Below are positions 47,101-59,587 of a DNA stretch of 64,000 nucleotides, piece by piece. Within the stretch, counting starts at the first letter, position 1; every line of letters starts with the position of its first letter. Source of the stretch: Pilatotrama ljubarskyi (taxonomy: Eukaryota > Basidiomycota > Agaricomycetes > Polyporales > Polyporaceae); contig MU277677.1 of the NCBI GenBank assembly GCA_022385805.1, positions 310,964 through 374,963 on the forward strand, given 5' to 3'. The position numbers were made by a program, and so were the translations under genes. The notes under the pieces were generated by a model. It was not told where the DNA came from. It saw only the letters and a program-made list of their open reading frames with translations, and searched no databases.

Positions 47101-50100
47101 TCACCACGAAGCGGATGGGTTTGGTCAGTACTGCCCTATGAGCGGTGTAGTCGTAGAGGAGGCAGCAAGCGGCACGTCTTCCGAGTATACGAACGTTCGT
47201 GCAGCTTATCTTCCAAAGCGGAGTGGATTGTGTAATATAACGGCTTACGACATGCGCGTCCCGCGTCCACCATCAAACGACTTGCCCGCCCCGCGCACGT
47301 TCAAACAACTAAGGATAATGTGAGAGGGAATCGGAAAGGCTTCCCAGTAGCAACGGCTCACTGGCAGTAACTACCGCAAAGCTGTGACTGGTCTTCGCAT
47401 TTTCATATGTGCGCGCAGATCGCGAAGACCTGTCCGAAGGTCAAAATCCCTGCTGGTCCGCACACCGTCAAGGGTTAACTCGGATCGCGCAGTGGACAGT
47501 GAGGATCCAATGCAGTATCACTACTTAGCTCAGTATCTCCGCGAAAGAACGGCGCACCCGGGCCTGTGGCGAGTCTTTTAATTCCTTCCGACAAGAACGT
47601 CGCGCGAGCCCGGTCAGGGACAAGACGAACTCCGAAGATGCGCCGTGAAATTTTTGAATTCAACAACCTTGCTCGCCATCTCCCGGATGCGTTGCACCCC
47701 TTGGCCGTGATATTTGATCAGTTGCTAGCCCGCAATCGAGATACTGTAGATACGCTTGCTCAGCGTAGTTTGATGTAGCGGGCCCTCTGATTCAATGTCC
47801 GCATAGAAACGCCGCATGTACGTTCACATACGGTGTGCCAAGCGGTTCGTAATAAGTGCAGGCAGCAGAAGAAGGTGGTGTTAGACCAGAGCCAGGAGGC
47901 ACGTTCCAAGCTAAAACCTTACCACCTTATTCGCTGCCGTAACTCTTGCAGAGCATCACGTCCGCGTCCCGCCTCACCCAGGCATTCGCCAGGAGCAGGC
48001 CGTCATGCGATGCGATAAGAAAAGCCTCCGCCTCGTTGGGGTGAGAAAGTCCGCTTACCGGTGCGGTCGCGTCAGCCTGCCAGTTGGGATCCCCTCCGAA
48101 TACGCCCTTGCAATGCCCGAGCAGAGAACACGTCGTCCTAGTCAGCACTGCTGGTTTACAAGCTGTTCATGCGCTCGCACACCACGGTAGGAGTAGAGGT
48201 TGAGAATGACCATGCAGGTATGCTCCGGGTACACATTCAACGTGAGAGCCCTCAGAAAGCGCCCACTGTGGCCAGAGCGGCTAGCACCGCGGACGTGGAA
48301 GTCTCAAGAAGAGCCACCGGGACCGGGACAGCAACGATCGTCCCCGTCCTCAAACGGGCTGCGGGCCTCTCTCTCGTGAGGCAGCGACGACCGCGGACAT
48401 GCGAAAACATCGGAATAGTCGTGGGGATGGGCCGCGGTGCGCGGGGGCCTGCCGCCGCCTTACTACCCACGTCGGACGGGCGACGACGTGGCGGGCAGAC
48501 TAGTCGGTGCCGTCTCGGGTATGTCCGACGCGGGTTCCCAACGCATGAGAGCAATTCGGGGTGCTGACGAACGCGAACGGGAAGGCTGCGGTGAGCGGGA
48601 TGCGGCCGAGGTGCGTACGCATGCTCTCCTCAAGTGCTAAGTGCTTGCGCCGCAGCTAAATGAATGCCTAGCAATCCCCACAGTGGTCATCATGTCCCGA
48701 CCGGAGATGATGGCTACACGTAGTGAAGCAAGTGCGCTGTCGAACGACGGTCAGCGAGATTTTCGTGGACGAATACGCACGAGACCGGTGCCGTGGCTTA
48801 CTCTGACAACTCATCCCCGCGCTGTCTGACGGCACTTCCGGCAACGGGAACATGAGCATGACGGAATGGGCGCGCCTTCCGTAAGTGTGTAGTACATGTA
48901 CATACCCATCTCAAGCACGTTCCTCGGTAGCGCAATCAGGGTGTGCCGGCAAAACAGGGACAGCACATGTTTTGGTCCACGGCCTCGGAAGTTCGAGCAA
49001 GAAACGAACCGAGAGATCCCGGAGTGAGGCCGTGAGGATGGAGGCACCGAACCGCGACGCGAACAGATCGGAGACGCGCTGAGACTCGATAGCGCGAACG
49101 CGGCTCGGGTATGAGACCCACCACAACACGACGCGGACCTGCCAAGCCCGCCTACATAGTCAGCTCGCGGCCCAAGCCGCGTCGTCGTGGTCGACCGCGA
49201 GACCGTGGAGCCGGGTTGTCGCATTCCCCGCAATCTCGCGCGCGCCTCGTTGCAACGGTTAGGCGCACGCAGTGGCGCGCTTGCTCGCTTCGAAGCACGG
49301 ATCGAGGCCGAGAGGGCACGATCCAGAGCGGCGCCCACACGGTGCCAGGAGTCGCGCCCGACGCCGAAAAGTTACATAGGCGAAGTACGGCGTCGCGCGC
49401 GGGAGAGGGCGGTTGGGCATGCGCAGTGGACGCGGTGCGCTACGAGGGCGGCGGGCGTGTGCACGATTAGCAAGTAGGATGCTTAGCCGGCGCCGCGGTC
49501 CCGGGATGCGTGTGGTCAATTTGACGGGGACTGTATGGCTGGCGACATAGGCGCGATGGGTTTGCTCACTCGCTGCGGACGTCAAGTGGTAAGGAGGCTT
49601 AGGCTGGAATAGCTGTGCGGCGTCTGCTCCTTCTCTCGATCGCCTCGTCGTTCCTCACGAGCGTGAGGTGTTAAGTCTGAGGAACTCCAGATCTTGCCGG
49701 GCTCATAGACCATGTCAAGTCAACCTTGTGACGTATACGGAGTAGGATTTGCACTGGAGAATCTCGACTCACCCCTCGAGCGCTGCGACGTACTTCGTTG
49801 AATAGCGACTCAAAGGGGGCGCAGCACTCTTCTGCCCGATTTTGTACGACTCGACGCTTCCAGACGCGCTTGCAACCCAGAGGAGCGGTCATGCGACCGC
49901 GAGCCTGGTTCAAACCGCGCCTACATGAGTCACTGGAGGCGCTCGACTGAAGACTTCTTGAGGCCGGTTCCACCGACGGGAGAGCGGTATTGCTTCCGCA
50001 GCACTCCGGGCGAAGTCCTGTGCGGTTGATTTCTGATAGGACCGGAGATGGATGGATTCTGTGGGCGATGCCTACGATGCCTGTGAGCTCTGTGGTCAAA

Positions 50101-53028
50101 TGGGCTGTGGTCAGCTCGCTGCGGGAACATGACGGTGAGAAGCTTCGCACTGTGCACCGGGCAGTGCGAACTATCGCGAAAATGCGAGAAAAGACCTAGG
50201 AAGCAGGTAGCTCGAGCGCGGGTTCGCGAGACGGTGTGCTGGGAAGGACTCCGTAGGCAGTTTGACGCACCGTGGACGTTTGCCCGCTGTCCGTGGTCGT
50301 CGTCATTTGGCCATCGTAAGCTGGAGGGTTTGGGTTTGTACGGACCGCTCCCCTTCTGTGCAGCGTTCCGATGGCCTCGCTGGCAGCCGAGCGCGATGCG
50401 TTCATCCAAAGGTTCGGGTGTCCTCCAACCTGCCGGGTGGAGTTGAGAGCGGCCATTTCGAGATGGATAAAACGGATAGCAGCCCTGACGCAGTGTGATA
50501 ACTGATATCTGAGCATAGAACAAGCATGCAGAACGTACTACTCAGACACTCCGACGAAGACGATATCTGCAAGAAGTGCACTCACTCCACGAGCAAACTC
50601 TTGGCCAGCTGATTACACCCGCCAAGACATCGACGACGCCCTCCAGGCGACTCACCCACCCACGGCACTTTCTGTGGGCGTATGTGGGTCCCGATAATGC
50701 TAGCGTGCGAGGACGATCGACCGATGTACCACCAATGAGGACGACAGCATGGGCACCGCGCGCCCGGTGACCTTGCATGCACATGCGCCCGAACGGGCAG
50801 AGGGACGTAATGCGCGAGAGGGGGTTGGCTGGGCAAGGGGGAACGTGGACCGGTGTCCATCAGAAAGCGGGGAAACTCAGCGGCGGTATCTTACGATGCG
50901 GCAGCGTCACTGCTGCACAGAACTCTGGACGGCTTGCTTGCACGATCGTCCGACTACGACGTCGCGCGTCAGCTCTGGCAATCGGCCCGCAGCTAGCTCC
51001 TCGAGCGGTCGAGCTGGTGCGACCTACGTACGAGGCTGCGGAGGAGAGAACTCGATTTTCTAAACACGCCCAGCCTCCGAGGCAAGGGGCCGTCGACCTC
51101 GACGACGCGTCCAGCCAGTAAGTAGTACTAGAAACCAAAAATACCCGCACGACGTATTCTTAGACCTGTACCAGCCAGGGAAGCCCACGTCCGTCGAGGC
51201 TCGATCATTCATGGTGGCGCATATCACTCACTTCGCTGTCCATCTCCGCAAGCACGAATACGAGTTCCGGGGGCCCAGCTTGAGCCTGAACGACCAATGG
51301 AGGTCCGAGATGGGAGAACGAGACCGGAGATGCGCACGAGTGCCCCATATGGACGTCGGTTTGCTTCCGCGAAGGGAGGAAAGGGACGGCTGCCCGACGG
51401 TGATGCAGATGAGAGATCAATCATCTGCATCAGCTCTCTCAAGACTCGAGTCAGATGGAAAAAGAGCCAAGACAGAGACGAGGCGCGTCATCCGAAGGGT
51501 CCGGAGGCTCGTGTCAGAGAGTAGGAATGCGCAGTGCTCTCGGGCGCCGTCAGCTGCGAGTTTGGAGAGGTCCTGAGAATACCAGGACGAGATGGAAAGA
51601 CAAGATGAGATTAGTGGACTTTGCGGGTACACACACGACGGTGGGTTGCAGTGGAAAGACGGACACGGGGATCGATCGCGATGGCCCCGATTATGGGCAG
51701 CTGGTCCATAGGACGAATTCACAGAATCCGAACCCTGTGCCAGAGGTGCGAGACTGCGAGCGTATCGCTAGTGGATCGCGCTTCGGGGTGAGGAGAGCTC
51801 GAACCTACTCTGCGAGAGACGCAGGGTCCGGGGGTCGAGGTCGGGTAGATGCGCCGGTGTCCTCCAGATGCGCTGGAGATAGTCCGATAGCCCAAGAATG
51901 ACAGTCGCATATACGGACAACGAGACCTCTGCGCGCGATGAACAAGACGTATGTATATCCGTATGGAGGGCATGCATTTGCTGGATACGCGGGAGCGGCG
52001 TCACGCGGACAGAATGCGAGCACAATACGAAAGGAGGTGCACCGATGCGCGCAGAGTAGGACACATTGGGAAGGAACAAGACAGAGAGGAGCTCAGATGA
52101 CCGACAGAATGTCTTGGGAAGCGACGGAGGGGTGATCGACAGGGACACGGACGCGGAGGCGCAGTGCGCAGAGGCAGCTCAGCCAATGGGGGCCGGGTCT
52201 GGGCCGGGTCGCGCGTCGGTGTCGGAGACGGAGGCGGAGGGTGACTCGAAACGGAAGGAGCGCCGACCGCCACGGCGGCCACGCGCGTCTGTGGCGGGTC
52301 GTCTGGTCGATCACCAGGGATACTATGCGGGGTAGGGCGAGGCTGTTTGCTTCCGCGCACAGCCCCATGTCTCGCCAGCTCCTCTACGGAATACAGACGT
52401 TTGTGGACCACGGAGGAGCGAGAAAGGTGAGGAGAGAGGGCGTCTGAGAGGGTGGTGGTGCACGGTGGGAGACGGAAGAAGGTCGGGGAGGGGGGAGAAG
52501 CCGCAGAGACGCGTACGGACGACCAAGATTTGAATAATGGAGATATGATGCTGGGAATCTGAGATGCGTGGAGAGCGCGCAAGGCGATGGAGGTGAAACG
52601 GAAAGTTGCGAGGCGGGCTGTTGTCAGGGGACGCCCGCCGTGCTACCGCGGCTCTCTTGGCACGCACAAGTCAGAGAACATACGCTCGTCCTGCACAGAA
52701 AACCCTCCTGAACGTGGACGGGCAGTGCAGCGGACAGGGGCGGACGCAGCTGCAGCGGGCGACAGAGCCTGGGAGGGCGGGAGAAAGGAGGACGGATCGG
52801 GGGGAGGAACGTAATGGACGCACGTGTTAAGCATTAAGTTAAGGCGGGGGACCCCGGACAGCGCGGTGCTGGCCTTGGCAGTGAACGCATCGCAGGCGAG
52901 AGTGGCACTCGCACTCTTCTTTTTATCTCCTCTCGGTTCCCGCCTTCTGCGCCCTCGCTCTCACTTATCCTGCGCTCACTCCAGCCTGGCCCTCTCCATC
53001 CTCCTCTTGCTTTCCTTCCACCACCACC
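44180..53028. other. Gene-poor region of almost 9 kb
   Basis: Open frames here are short, overlap on several strands and show no family motif, convincing intron structure or transposase/reverse-transcriptase signature. The left part (to about 48 kb) is compositionally mixed, the right part (48-53 kb) GC-rich with low-complexity stretches. I found no clear terminal repeats by eye. The last 130 bases (about 52900-53028) form a pyrimidine-rich tract ending in CCACCATGG, probably the core promoter and leader of the next gene. It may hold eroded transposons, long regulatory DNA or non-coding RNA. Confidence 0.4.
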
Positions 53029-55611
53029 ATGGCCGCCGTACTCATCCAATCCTACTCTCCCGGCCCCGGGCGGGGCATCCTGCTTAACCCATCTCCCGCG
53101 CACTCTCCTGCTTGCCATCCTGCCTCTCTGCCAGCTCTCGTGCCCTCAAACTCGTCATTGTCATCATCTGCATCATCCTCAGCGCCTGGTGAAGACTACT
53201 TCTCCTCCAAATCCTCCTCACCATCTCCAGGACCCTCCTCGGCAGGCTCTCCGGCGCCACGCAACAGCACCCACCTACACCCCCATCCAAAGCCGCGCAA
53301 CGGCTCAAATCCTTCTACCGTGCGCCGTATCCGTTTCGCGCCACTCCCAGAGCCTAGGCGAGACCTCGAGCCCACCGAAGTCCCCCTCCCCCCTGTATTT
53401 CTCGATGACGACGCTGAGACCGCGCAAGCCCACGAGCCACAGCCGCTCTCCCTGTCTTCGGCGCTAGCAGCAGCGAGCCTTTCCCTCGCTGCCCCTGGCG
53501 ACTCTGACCTCTGCAGGCGAACACGGAGCGTACCGTCCAGCGTGACCTCTAGTCCCTCCGCTGCCAAGAAGGCGCTCCCCGGTGACTCCCTCCTCCTTGA
53601 CCCATCATGGGCACAATCTGCACCTGCATCGGACTCCGCTGATCCCACCGACTCCCAACACAACACCGCTCCCTCTGACCTCGGGCAGGAATGGGACGTC
53701 CTCCCCCCGTCCTCTCCCGCGCTCCCCGCGCTCTCCCTCAGCATGCCCGAGTCGCCGCGCAAGGCGACCAAGTGGGCGAAGGTGTTCAAGCCGCTGCTCG
53801 GGCGCTCGTCGCACGGCTCGAACGCGAAGTCGTCCCTCACGCGCTCGATGTCCGCGGAGGAAATCGCAGCGATGAACGGCGACGAGCGTCGCGGGCGCGG
53901 CCCTCTCCTGGGTCTCGCTGGCAGTCGAAACAGCAGCCGGAGCAGGGAGGCGAGCGTGAGCCGCGAGCGCGATCAGGGGCGCGACCGGAAGGACACCGAC
54001 TTTGGGCTGCCGTTGCACCGGTGGACGTCCGAGGGCCAGCCAATCCTACCTGTGAGCAAGAAGAAGAAACATTCGCTGTTCGGAGGAGGGGGCGGAGGAG
54101 TCCCCCTCGGTCGCACGCAGAGCTTGACGTCGCTGTCGAGCAAAGACGACCGGAAAGGCGCGAAACCGATGGTCGTGATGAACGGAGGGCGCAAGCAGCA
54201 GAGGATGTTGAACGGGCGTGTGTATGGCGCGAAGCGCAACGCAAACGCGAACCCGTTCGCGAACGTCAGGTGCGTAATTACTTTCATGATCGTCGCTGGA
54301 TCTCCCACTTTCCATCCTTGCACTTGCACCGCACACTCCTCTCTCCGCTGCACCCACTCAATCGCTCACTCGTGGAGCGTCAGAGTTAGAGTTTGAGAAG
54401 CCGCTTTGACTTTCTGCGTCATCTCAATGGAGCGAACGCTCACTTACGATGTCTTTCGCAGGTCCGAAGAGCCCGAGTTCGTCGAGTGGGGCTACGGCGG
54501 TATGGGATCGGTGAAGTCCTCCGCCGGCCAGTCCGAGATCTGGAAGCGCGTCCAGAAGGGCAATGTAGCTATAGGAGATGGTGACCACTCCTCGTCAGGT
54601 GCGCGTACCAGCGTGGAGGAGGATGACGGGAGCGGCATGGCATGGCTGAAGAAGCGGCGCGAGCAACGCGAGCGGGAGAAGAAGGAGCGCGAAGAGAAGG
54701 AGAAGGCCGACGCTGAGAAGGCGCAAGTTGAGGCGCAGGGAGAGGCGGCGGAGAGTGCGGAAGACGATGAGAAGCGCGAGGAGGCGACCGAGAAGAAGGC
54801 GGAGGACGATATTGAGGCGAAGGCAGCATCGTCGGAAGGGGAGCAGACGACGAGCGCAGTCACCAGCGCCACCACGACCGTCACCCCTACACCCGGGACG
54901 TCTACCCCCTCGCACGAGGAGCACATCACCCAGACCATCAACATCCCTGCGCCCCACCACCGCCATCATCACCACTCGCACTCGCATTCGCATTCGCACT
55001 CGCACGCGTACCTGCATCACCACGCGCACAGTCATGGCCACGGGCACTCGCACTCGCTCTCGCTGCCCCACCCCGAGCGGCGGGAGAGCGCGGATACCGC
55101 CCGTGGCGTGCCGTTCAGCATGACCGTCACGCCCGCCAGCGCGACGGGCACCCCGACCGGCCGCACCGAGTCGATAGAGGACACGGAGGGCACGCCAATC
55201 CTGGGTGGCGCGCGGCTGCGCACGGAGAGCGTGACGGAGGGCGAGAACGGCGAGATGCTGAGCAGCAGCGCGACGAGCACGACGAGCGAGACAAGCGAGG
55301 ACGTCGACGACAGCGAGGACAGCCCGAAGGACTCCGAGGGCGGGTTCGGCGAGGGTGAAGATGAGGAGGAGGAAGAGGACGAAGAGGAGGAGATGCTCCA
55401 GGTGCGACTCGTTCTGTCCTTTGTCGCTAGCCGAGCCTCGCGCTGCGTGCGTCGAGGTGACGGTCCTGTGAAGAAATCCGAGCTGACGTGCCGTGTATCA
55501 CAGGAGCGGAGCCGACTTACCGCGCTCGGTGCGGGCGTGGAGAAGATCGCGCGGCACAAGGACCACGACCACGAGCAGGCGAATCCAGCAGAGGCGGAGG
55601 CGTCGAGCTAA
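53029..55611 (+). CDS. Low-complexity, histidine-rich conserved fungal protein, function unknown
   Basis: Three exons, 53029-54269, 54462-55401 and 55504-55611; 762 residues. The ATG lies in CCACCATGG after a pyrimidine tract. The N-terminal 200 residues are Ser/Pro-rich; then come basic blocks (KATKWAKVFKPLLGRSSHG), SREASVSRERDQGRDRK, a G-run (FGGGGGGVPLG), and a conserved core across the first intron: NGRVYGAKRNANANPFANV joined to EEPEFVEWGYGGMGSV. A lysine/glutamate coiled coil (KKRREQREREKKEREEKEK) and a stretch of alternating histidines (HHHHSHSHSHSHSHAY, about residues 590-615) follow, then an acidic run. The second intron (55402-55503, 102 nt) has no in-frame stop, so its retention would only insert 34 residues. 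The His run could bind metal or aid nuclear-speckle targeting, both speculative. Confidence 0.78.
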
Positions 55612-57441
55612 GCACATCCCACCTACCTGCATATATGCGTCCCTCCGACCTTCTTCCCGACATCGACCAACCTCTCATCTCCCCCGCATTACGACTCTGA
55701 TGACTCCTGTATGCGCCTGTCCACTTCCGTCACAGGCACGCGTTCCGCGCGTGCCCTAGGACGGCATCGGGGCACCTCGCCAGGGCGAGGCCCTCGATGG
55801 CTGCCGGGCCATCATCTGGCGCTACGAACTGCGCTGGCTGGCGGCTGTCGCGTGACGACATACCTACGCTACAAGTGGCCGACGTAGGTCCCTGTAGGCG
55901 CGACTGCCATGTAGCCGGCGAGTCGCAGCGGGGCTGTCAGCCAGACGCTCCGTCGCCACAGGAGGGCGACCGTATGCGCCGCCTCATCAGATTCTCAAAC
56001 ATCCCGGTCTCTGGTTATATGCTCTCTTTTTCTCTGGGTCCTCGTGCTGTCATCGCTGTGAAATATCGGTCTCCGGCTCCCCGTTTCTCGTCTATCCTCC
56101 CCACCTCCGCTCTCGACTGTATCACCCTCCACTCTCCCACCCGCTGTATCGCCGCTGGACGCGTGCACAGCGTCCGCCCCGCCCCGCGCTTCCGTGTCGT
56201 GACCATGTCGTCCGCGAGCTGGCGACTTCGCCGTACCCGGGCCAGCCACGCGTTATCATCGTCCATTCGCTGTCCATATTCGCTCCCTGCTCCATCTCCT
56301 CGCCATCGCGTCCACTCGCTTATGTTCCTTCCCATATGCCTAACCTCCATGCACCCCATGCAGTAATGGACCTCTGCGTCCTGTCTCGGCTCGTCTTCTC
56401 CAAAACCGCACAGGCCATCGCTGCCGCCGCGTACCGCGCTCCTTTCCGTCTTTCCCCGCTCCCAGTGCCACCACTCTCCGGCCCTGGTGACTCCACCGGC
56501 GCGCCGGCCCATATCGTACCCCGCTAGCTCATCGTACCGTACCGCATGGAGGCCTCCCAGGCTCTAGTCAGCGGTCGCCGCGCTCATGCGGCGTCCGCGT
56601 GTCTATCGCTCGTACCAGTATAATGGCCACGCATCCGCTGCTCGTCTCCGCATATATCGCATACAATACTTCCACATACACACATCGAACCACCACAGCA
56701 GCACCTGCCCACTTTCTCTCTCGTTCTCGTTCCCGTTGCCGATTTCCATTCGTGTACCAGTCACTTGCGCAGTTTGCTCGTTCCCTCTATACCGCACCGG
56801 ATCCCCGTTTTTAGTCTTGTCTGTACAGTATAGTTTCTCCCTGCTCCCTCTCGCCGTCGATCGTCGCCGTCGCTCTGCTGCTTCTCTGTGGATATTGGAT
56901 TCCGGATCCCCCTCTCTTCTCTTTCAATAATACCGGTCGTTAGTCACTTCTCCAGTCCCACACCGTCTCATGCCATCATCCCGCTCGAGCGCACTCACAA
57001 TCGCAATAACAACATCCGCATTTGCAGTATCGCAATCCCACCAGTCCCGCCGTCTGGCGTGGAGGTGCCATTGCCCCCGTTATTATATCTATCCTATCTT
57101 GTTCCCTCAAATGTCGGTCTTGTCGCGCTGTTATCGTCGATACACGCCGTGCGCGGCGGTGAGCGCAAGAATGCAGTCTCACCATGCCGAAGTACACCGG
57201 GCTGCAGCTACTGTAGCTACTCTTACCATACGTACCATACAATTCATCCGTCGTTGCTGCCACTGCTAGCTATTGTGCAGAAGTTTTGGAGACGACGGAC
57301 GGCGGTAAGTGAAGAGGAAGAAATGCCATGTCTATTGGTACAACTGCTTTGCGAACTCGGGGCTTCTCTCGGACGCGCGCGCGAGTGCTATTCCAAGCGC
57401 TCAAAAAACCTCCCCTTGCCGTCCAACCTTCTGCTGTACGT
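55612..57441. other. Intergenic between convergent genes, pyrimidine-rich
   Basis: About 1.8 kb between the stops of the His-rich gene (plus) and glutathione reductase (minus). The plus strand is C/T-rich over 56.0-57.0 kb, which keeps long frames open, but they have no family features. Nothing further recognised. Confidence 0.4.
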
Positions 57442-59587
57442 TCACCGCATAGTCACGAGCTCTGCAACACAACCCGCGTCAGCACTTCCCACCCGCAGTA
57501 ACCCAGACCACACCACGAGCAAAGAAAGCACCACTCACCCTCCGCAGACGTCGGGTGAATCGCGACCGTGTTATCCAGATCCGCCTTCGTCGCGCCCATC
57601 TTGACCGCGACGCCGAAGCCCTGCATGATCTCGTCCGAGCCCATGCCGATGATGTGGATGCCGACCACGCGCTCCTCGGGGCCCGCGCAGATCAGCTTGT
57701 GCACCGTGGGCTCCTTGTGCTCTTCGGGGATCATCGAGAAGTAGAGCGCGCGGAAGGAGGACTTGTCTGTGCGGCGGAGGGGGCGTTAGTCGTGGACAAG
57801 CGGGAGGGTAGACGGAGGGAGAGGACGTACAGATCTTGATGTTCTCATCGCCGTATTTCTTGCGCGCCTCGGGCTCGGTGAGGCCGACAGTGCCGATCGT
57901 GGGGTGCCTAGTAGTCGCAGACCATGAGCGTTCCATAGCGCTAAACAGGAAACCACGCAAGAGACGCACGAGAAGACGACGGTGGGGATGTCATCGTAGT
58001 TCAGCTTGTCGTTTTTGAACTTCTCAGGGCCAAACAGCCTGTTCGACAGCCTCCGGGCGGCGGCGATCGCCACGGGGGTCAACAACGCCTTGCCCGCGAC
58101 ATCGCCGAGCGCAGTGATGCCGGGCACGCCCGTCTCCTGGTACTCGTCCACAATGACGTTCCCCTTCTGGTCGAGCTTCACGCCGAGCTCCTCCAGTCCC
58201 AGACCCTCCGTGTTCGCATGGCGGCCAATCGCCCACAGGAGACAGTCGACCTTCAGCGTCTCCCCGCTGTCAAGGTGTATAGTGAGCTCCTGGCCCTTCA
58301 CGCCCTCGACCTTCTTGACGTGCGCGCCGTGCCGGAAGTTGATGCCGGTGTGCTTCATCCAGTTCGTGAGCGTCTCGCCGAGCATGGGGTCGAACGAGCG
58401 TAGCACCGTCTCGCCGCGGATGAGCATCGTGACCTCGCTCCCGAGCGTGTGGAACACGCCCGCGAGCTCGACTGCGATGTAGCCCGCACCAACGACGGCG
58501 ACGCGCCTCGGCTGCTCCTCGAGGTCGAAGAACCCGTCCGAGTTGATGCCGAGGCTCGCGCCGGGGATCTCCTCGTCGCTCGGGATGGTCGGACGCCCAC
58601 CAGTGGCGACGCACACGCGGTCGGTGTTGAGCGTGTACGAGGTGCCGTCGGGGCGGGTGACCTGCACGGAGGAGGGCGAAAGGACGCGCGCTTTGCCGTG
58701 GTGGAGCTCGACGCCCTCCTTGGCGACGTTGTTGTCGTAGATGCCGTTGAGGCGGCGGATGTAGGCGTCGCGCTGGGGCTTGAAGGTGGACCAGGAGAAC
58801 TGGGGAGCGCCGATGCCGGGGCCCTTGAACTGGTAGCCCTCGGCGTGGCGGATCTTCTCGGCGATGTCGGCGGCGTGCCACATGATCTGGGGGATACGCG
58901 TTAGGCGGCACGGATGTCGTGCTTGTGAGCCCTTGAGTGCTTACTTTCTTGGGAACACATCCTAAGGAAGGAACGCGTATGAGCGTTATTCAGAGACGAG
59001 GCCGTTTGTCAGCACGTACCGACATTGACGCAGGTCCCGCCGAGATTCTCGGTGGCCTCGATCAGCGCGACCTTTGCGCCGTACGAGGCTGCTCTGCGCT
59101 GTGTGCACCGTCAGTATCGTATTCTGGCTGTATGCGCATACATGCAGGGTGTCAAGAGATCGAGGCGCCTGACGTCATGACGCGTCTCGTCCGAAAGCAA
59201 TCAACGACTCTTCACACGTCCGCTGTTCTGCGAGCACACTCGGTTCATCGTTGAAGTGCGCGAGCAACGCAAGCTCAGCGCGGGGACTCCGTCTTGCGTC
59301 GCAACCAGAGGACGGCCGCCCATACAGCGAGTACGCACAGTCGAGTTTCTGGGAAGGATGTTGCTCTCGGGCCGCGCGGATTTGGGTCGAATGGAAACGG
59401 AGCAGGAGCTCAAGCGGACGCGAGCCTGACCTTCAAATGATATGACGCGGACGCGGCCATGTCGCCTGCGCGGACATGCATGAATGCGGAGTGAAGATGG
59501 ACTCACCGAGCCTGCGACACCACCGCTTCCACCCCCGATGAAGACAATGTCGTACTTCTCATGGCCGGGCTTGGTGACGGGAGGCAT
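57442..59587 (-). CDS. GLR1: Glutathione reductase
   Basis: Seven exons on the minus strand: 59587-59507, 59098-59020, 58961-58945 (17 nt), 58886-57970, 57907-57831, 57766-57539, 57461-57442; all canonical and in phase; 472 residues. The enzyme reduces oxidised glutathione with NADPH using FAD. FAD-binding [10 protein letters not shown], the redox-active disulfide [13 protein letters not shown] (Cys 50 and 55), NADPH-binding [13 protein letters not shown], the ALGDVAG FAD segment, and the C-terminal HPTSAEE with catalytic His about 461 are all present. The start is the first ATG ([13 protein letters not shown]). Upstream the frame is open and looks like a mitochondrial presequence (ARQITRALSTGTAVAR) with a probable 46-nt leader intron (59635-59680) but has no ATG. 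Confidence 0.95.

Noticed and set aside
48811..50523. Open frames of 160-200 codons on the minus strand in the gene-poor region
   Set aside because: GC-rich sequence keeps several frames open at once; arginine- and serine-rich products with no recognisable domain.
52001..52582. 193-codon proline/serine-rich minus-strand frame
   Set aside because: Low-complexity composition typical of a shadow of purine-rich DNA; no start context, intron or family support.
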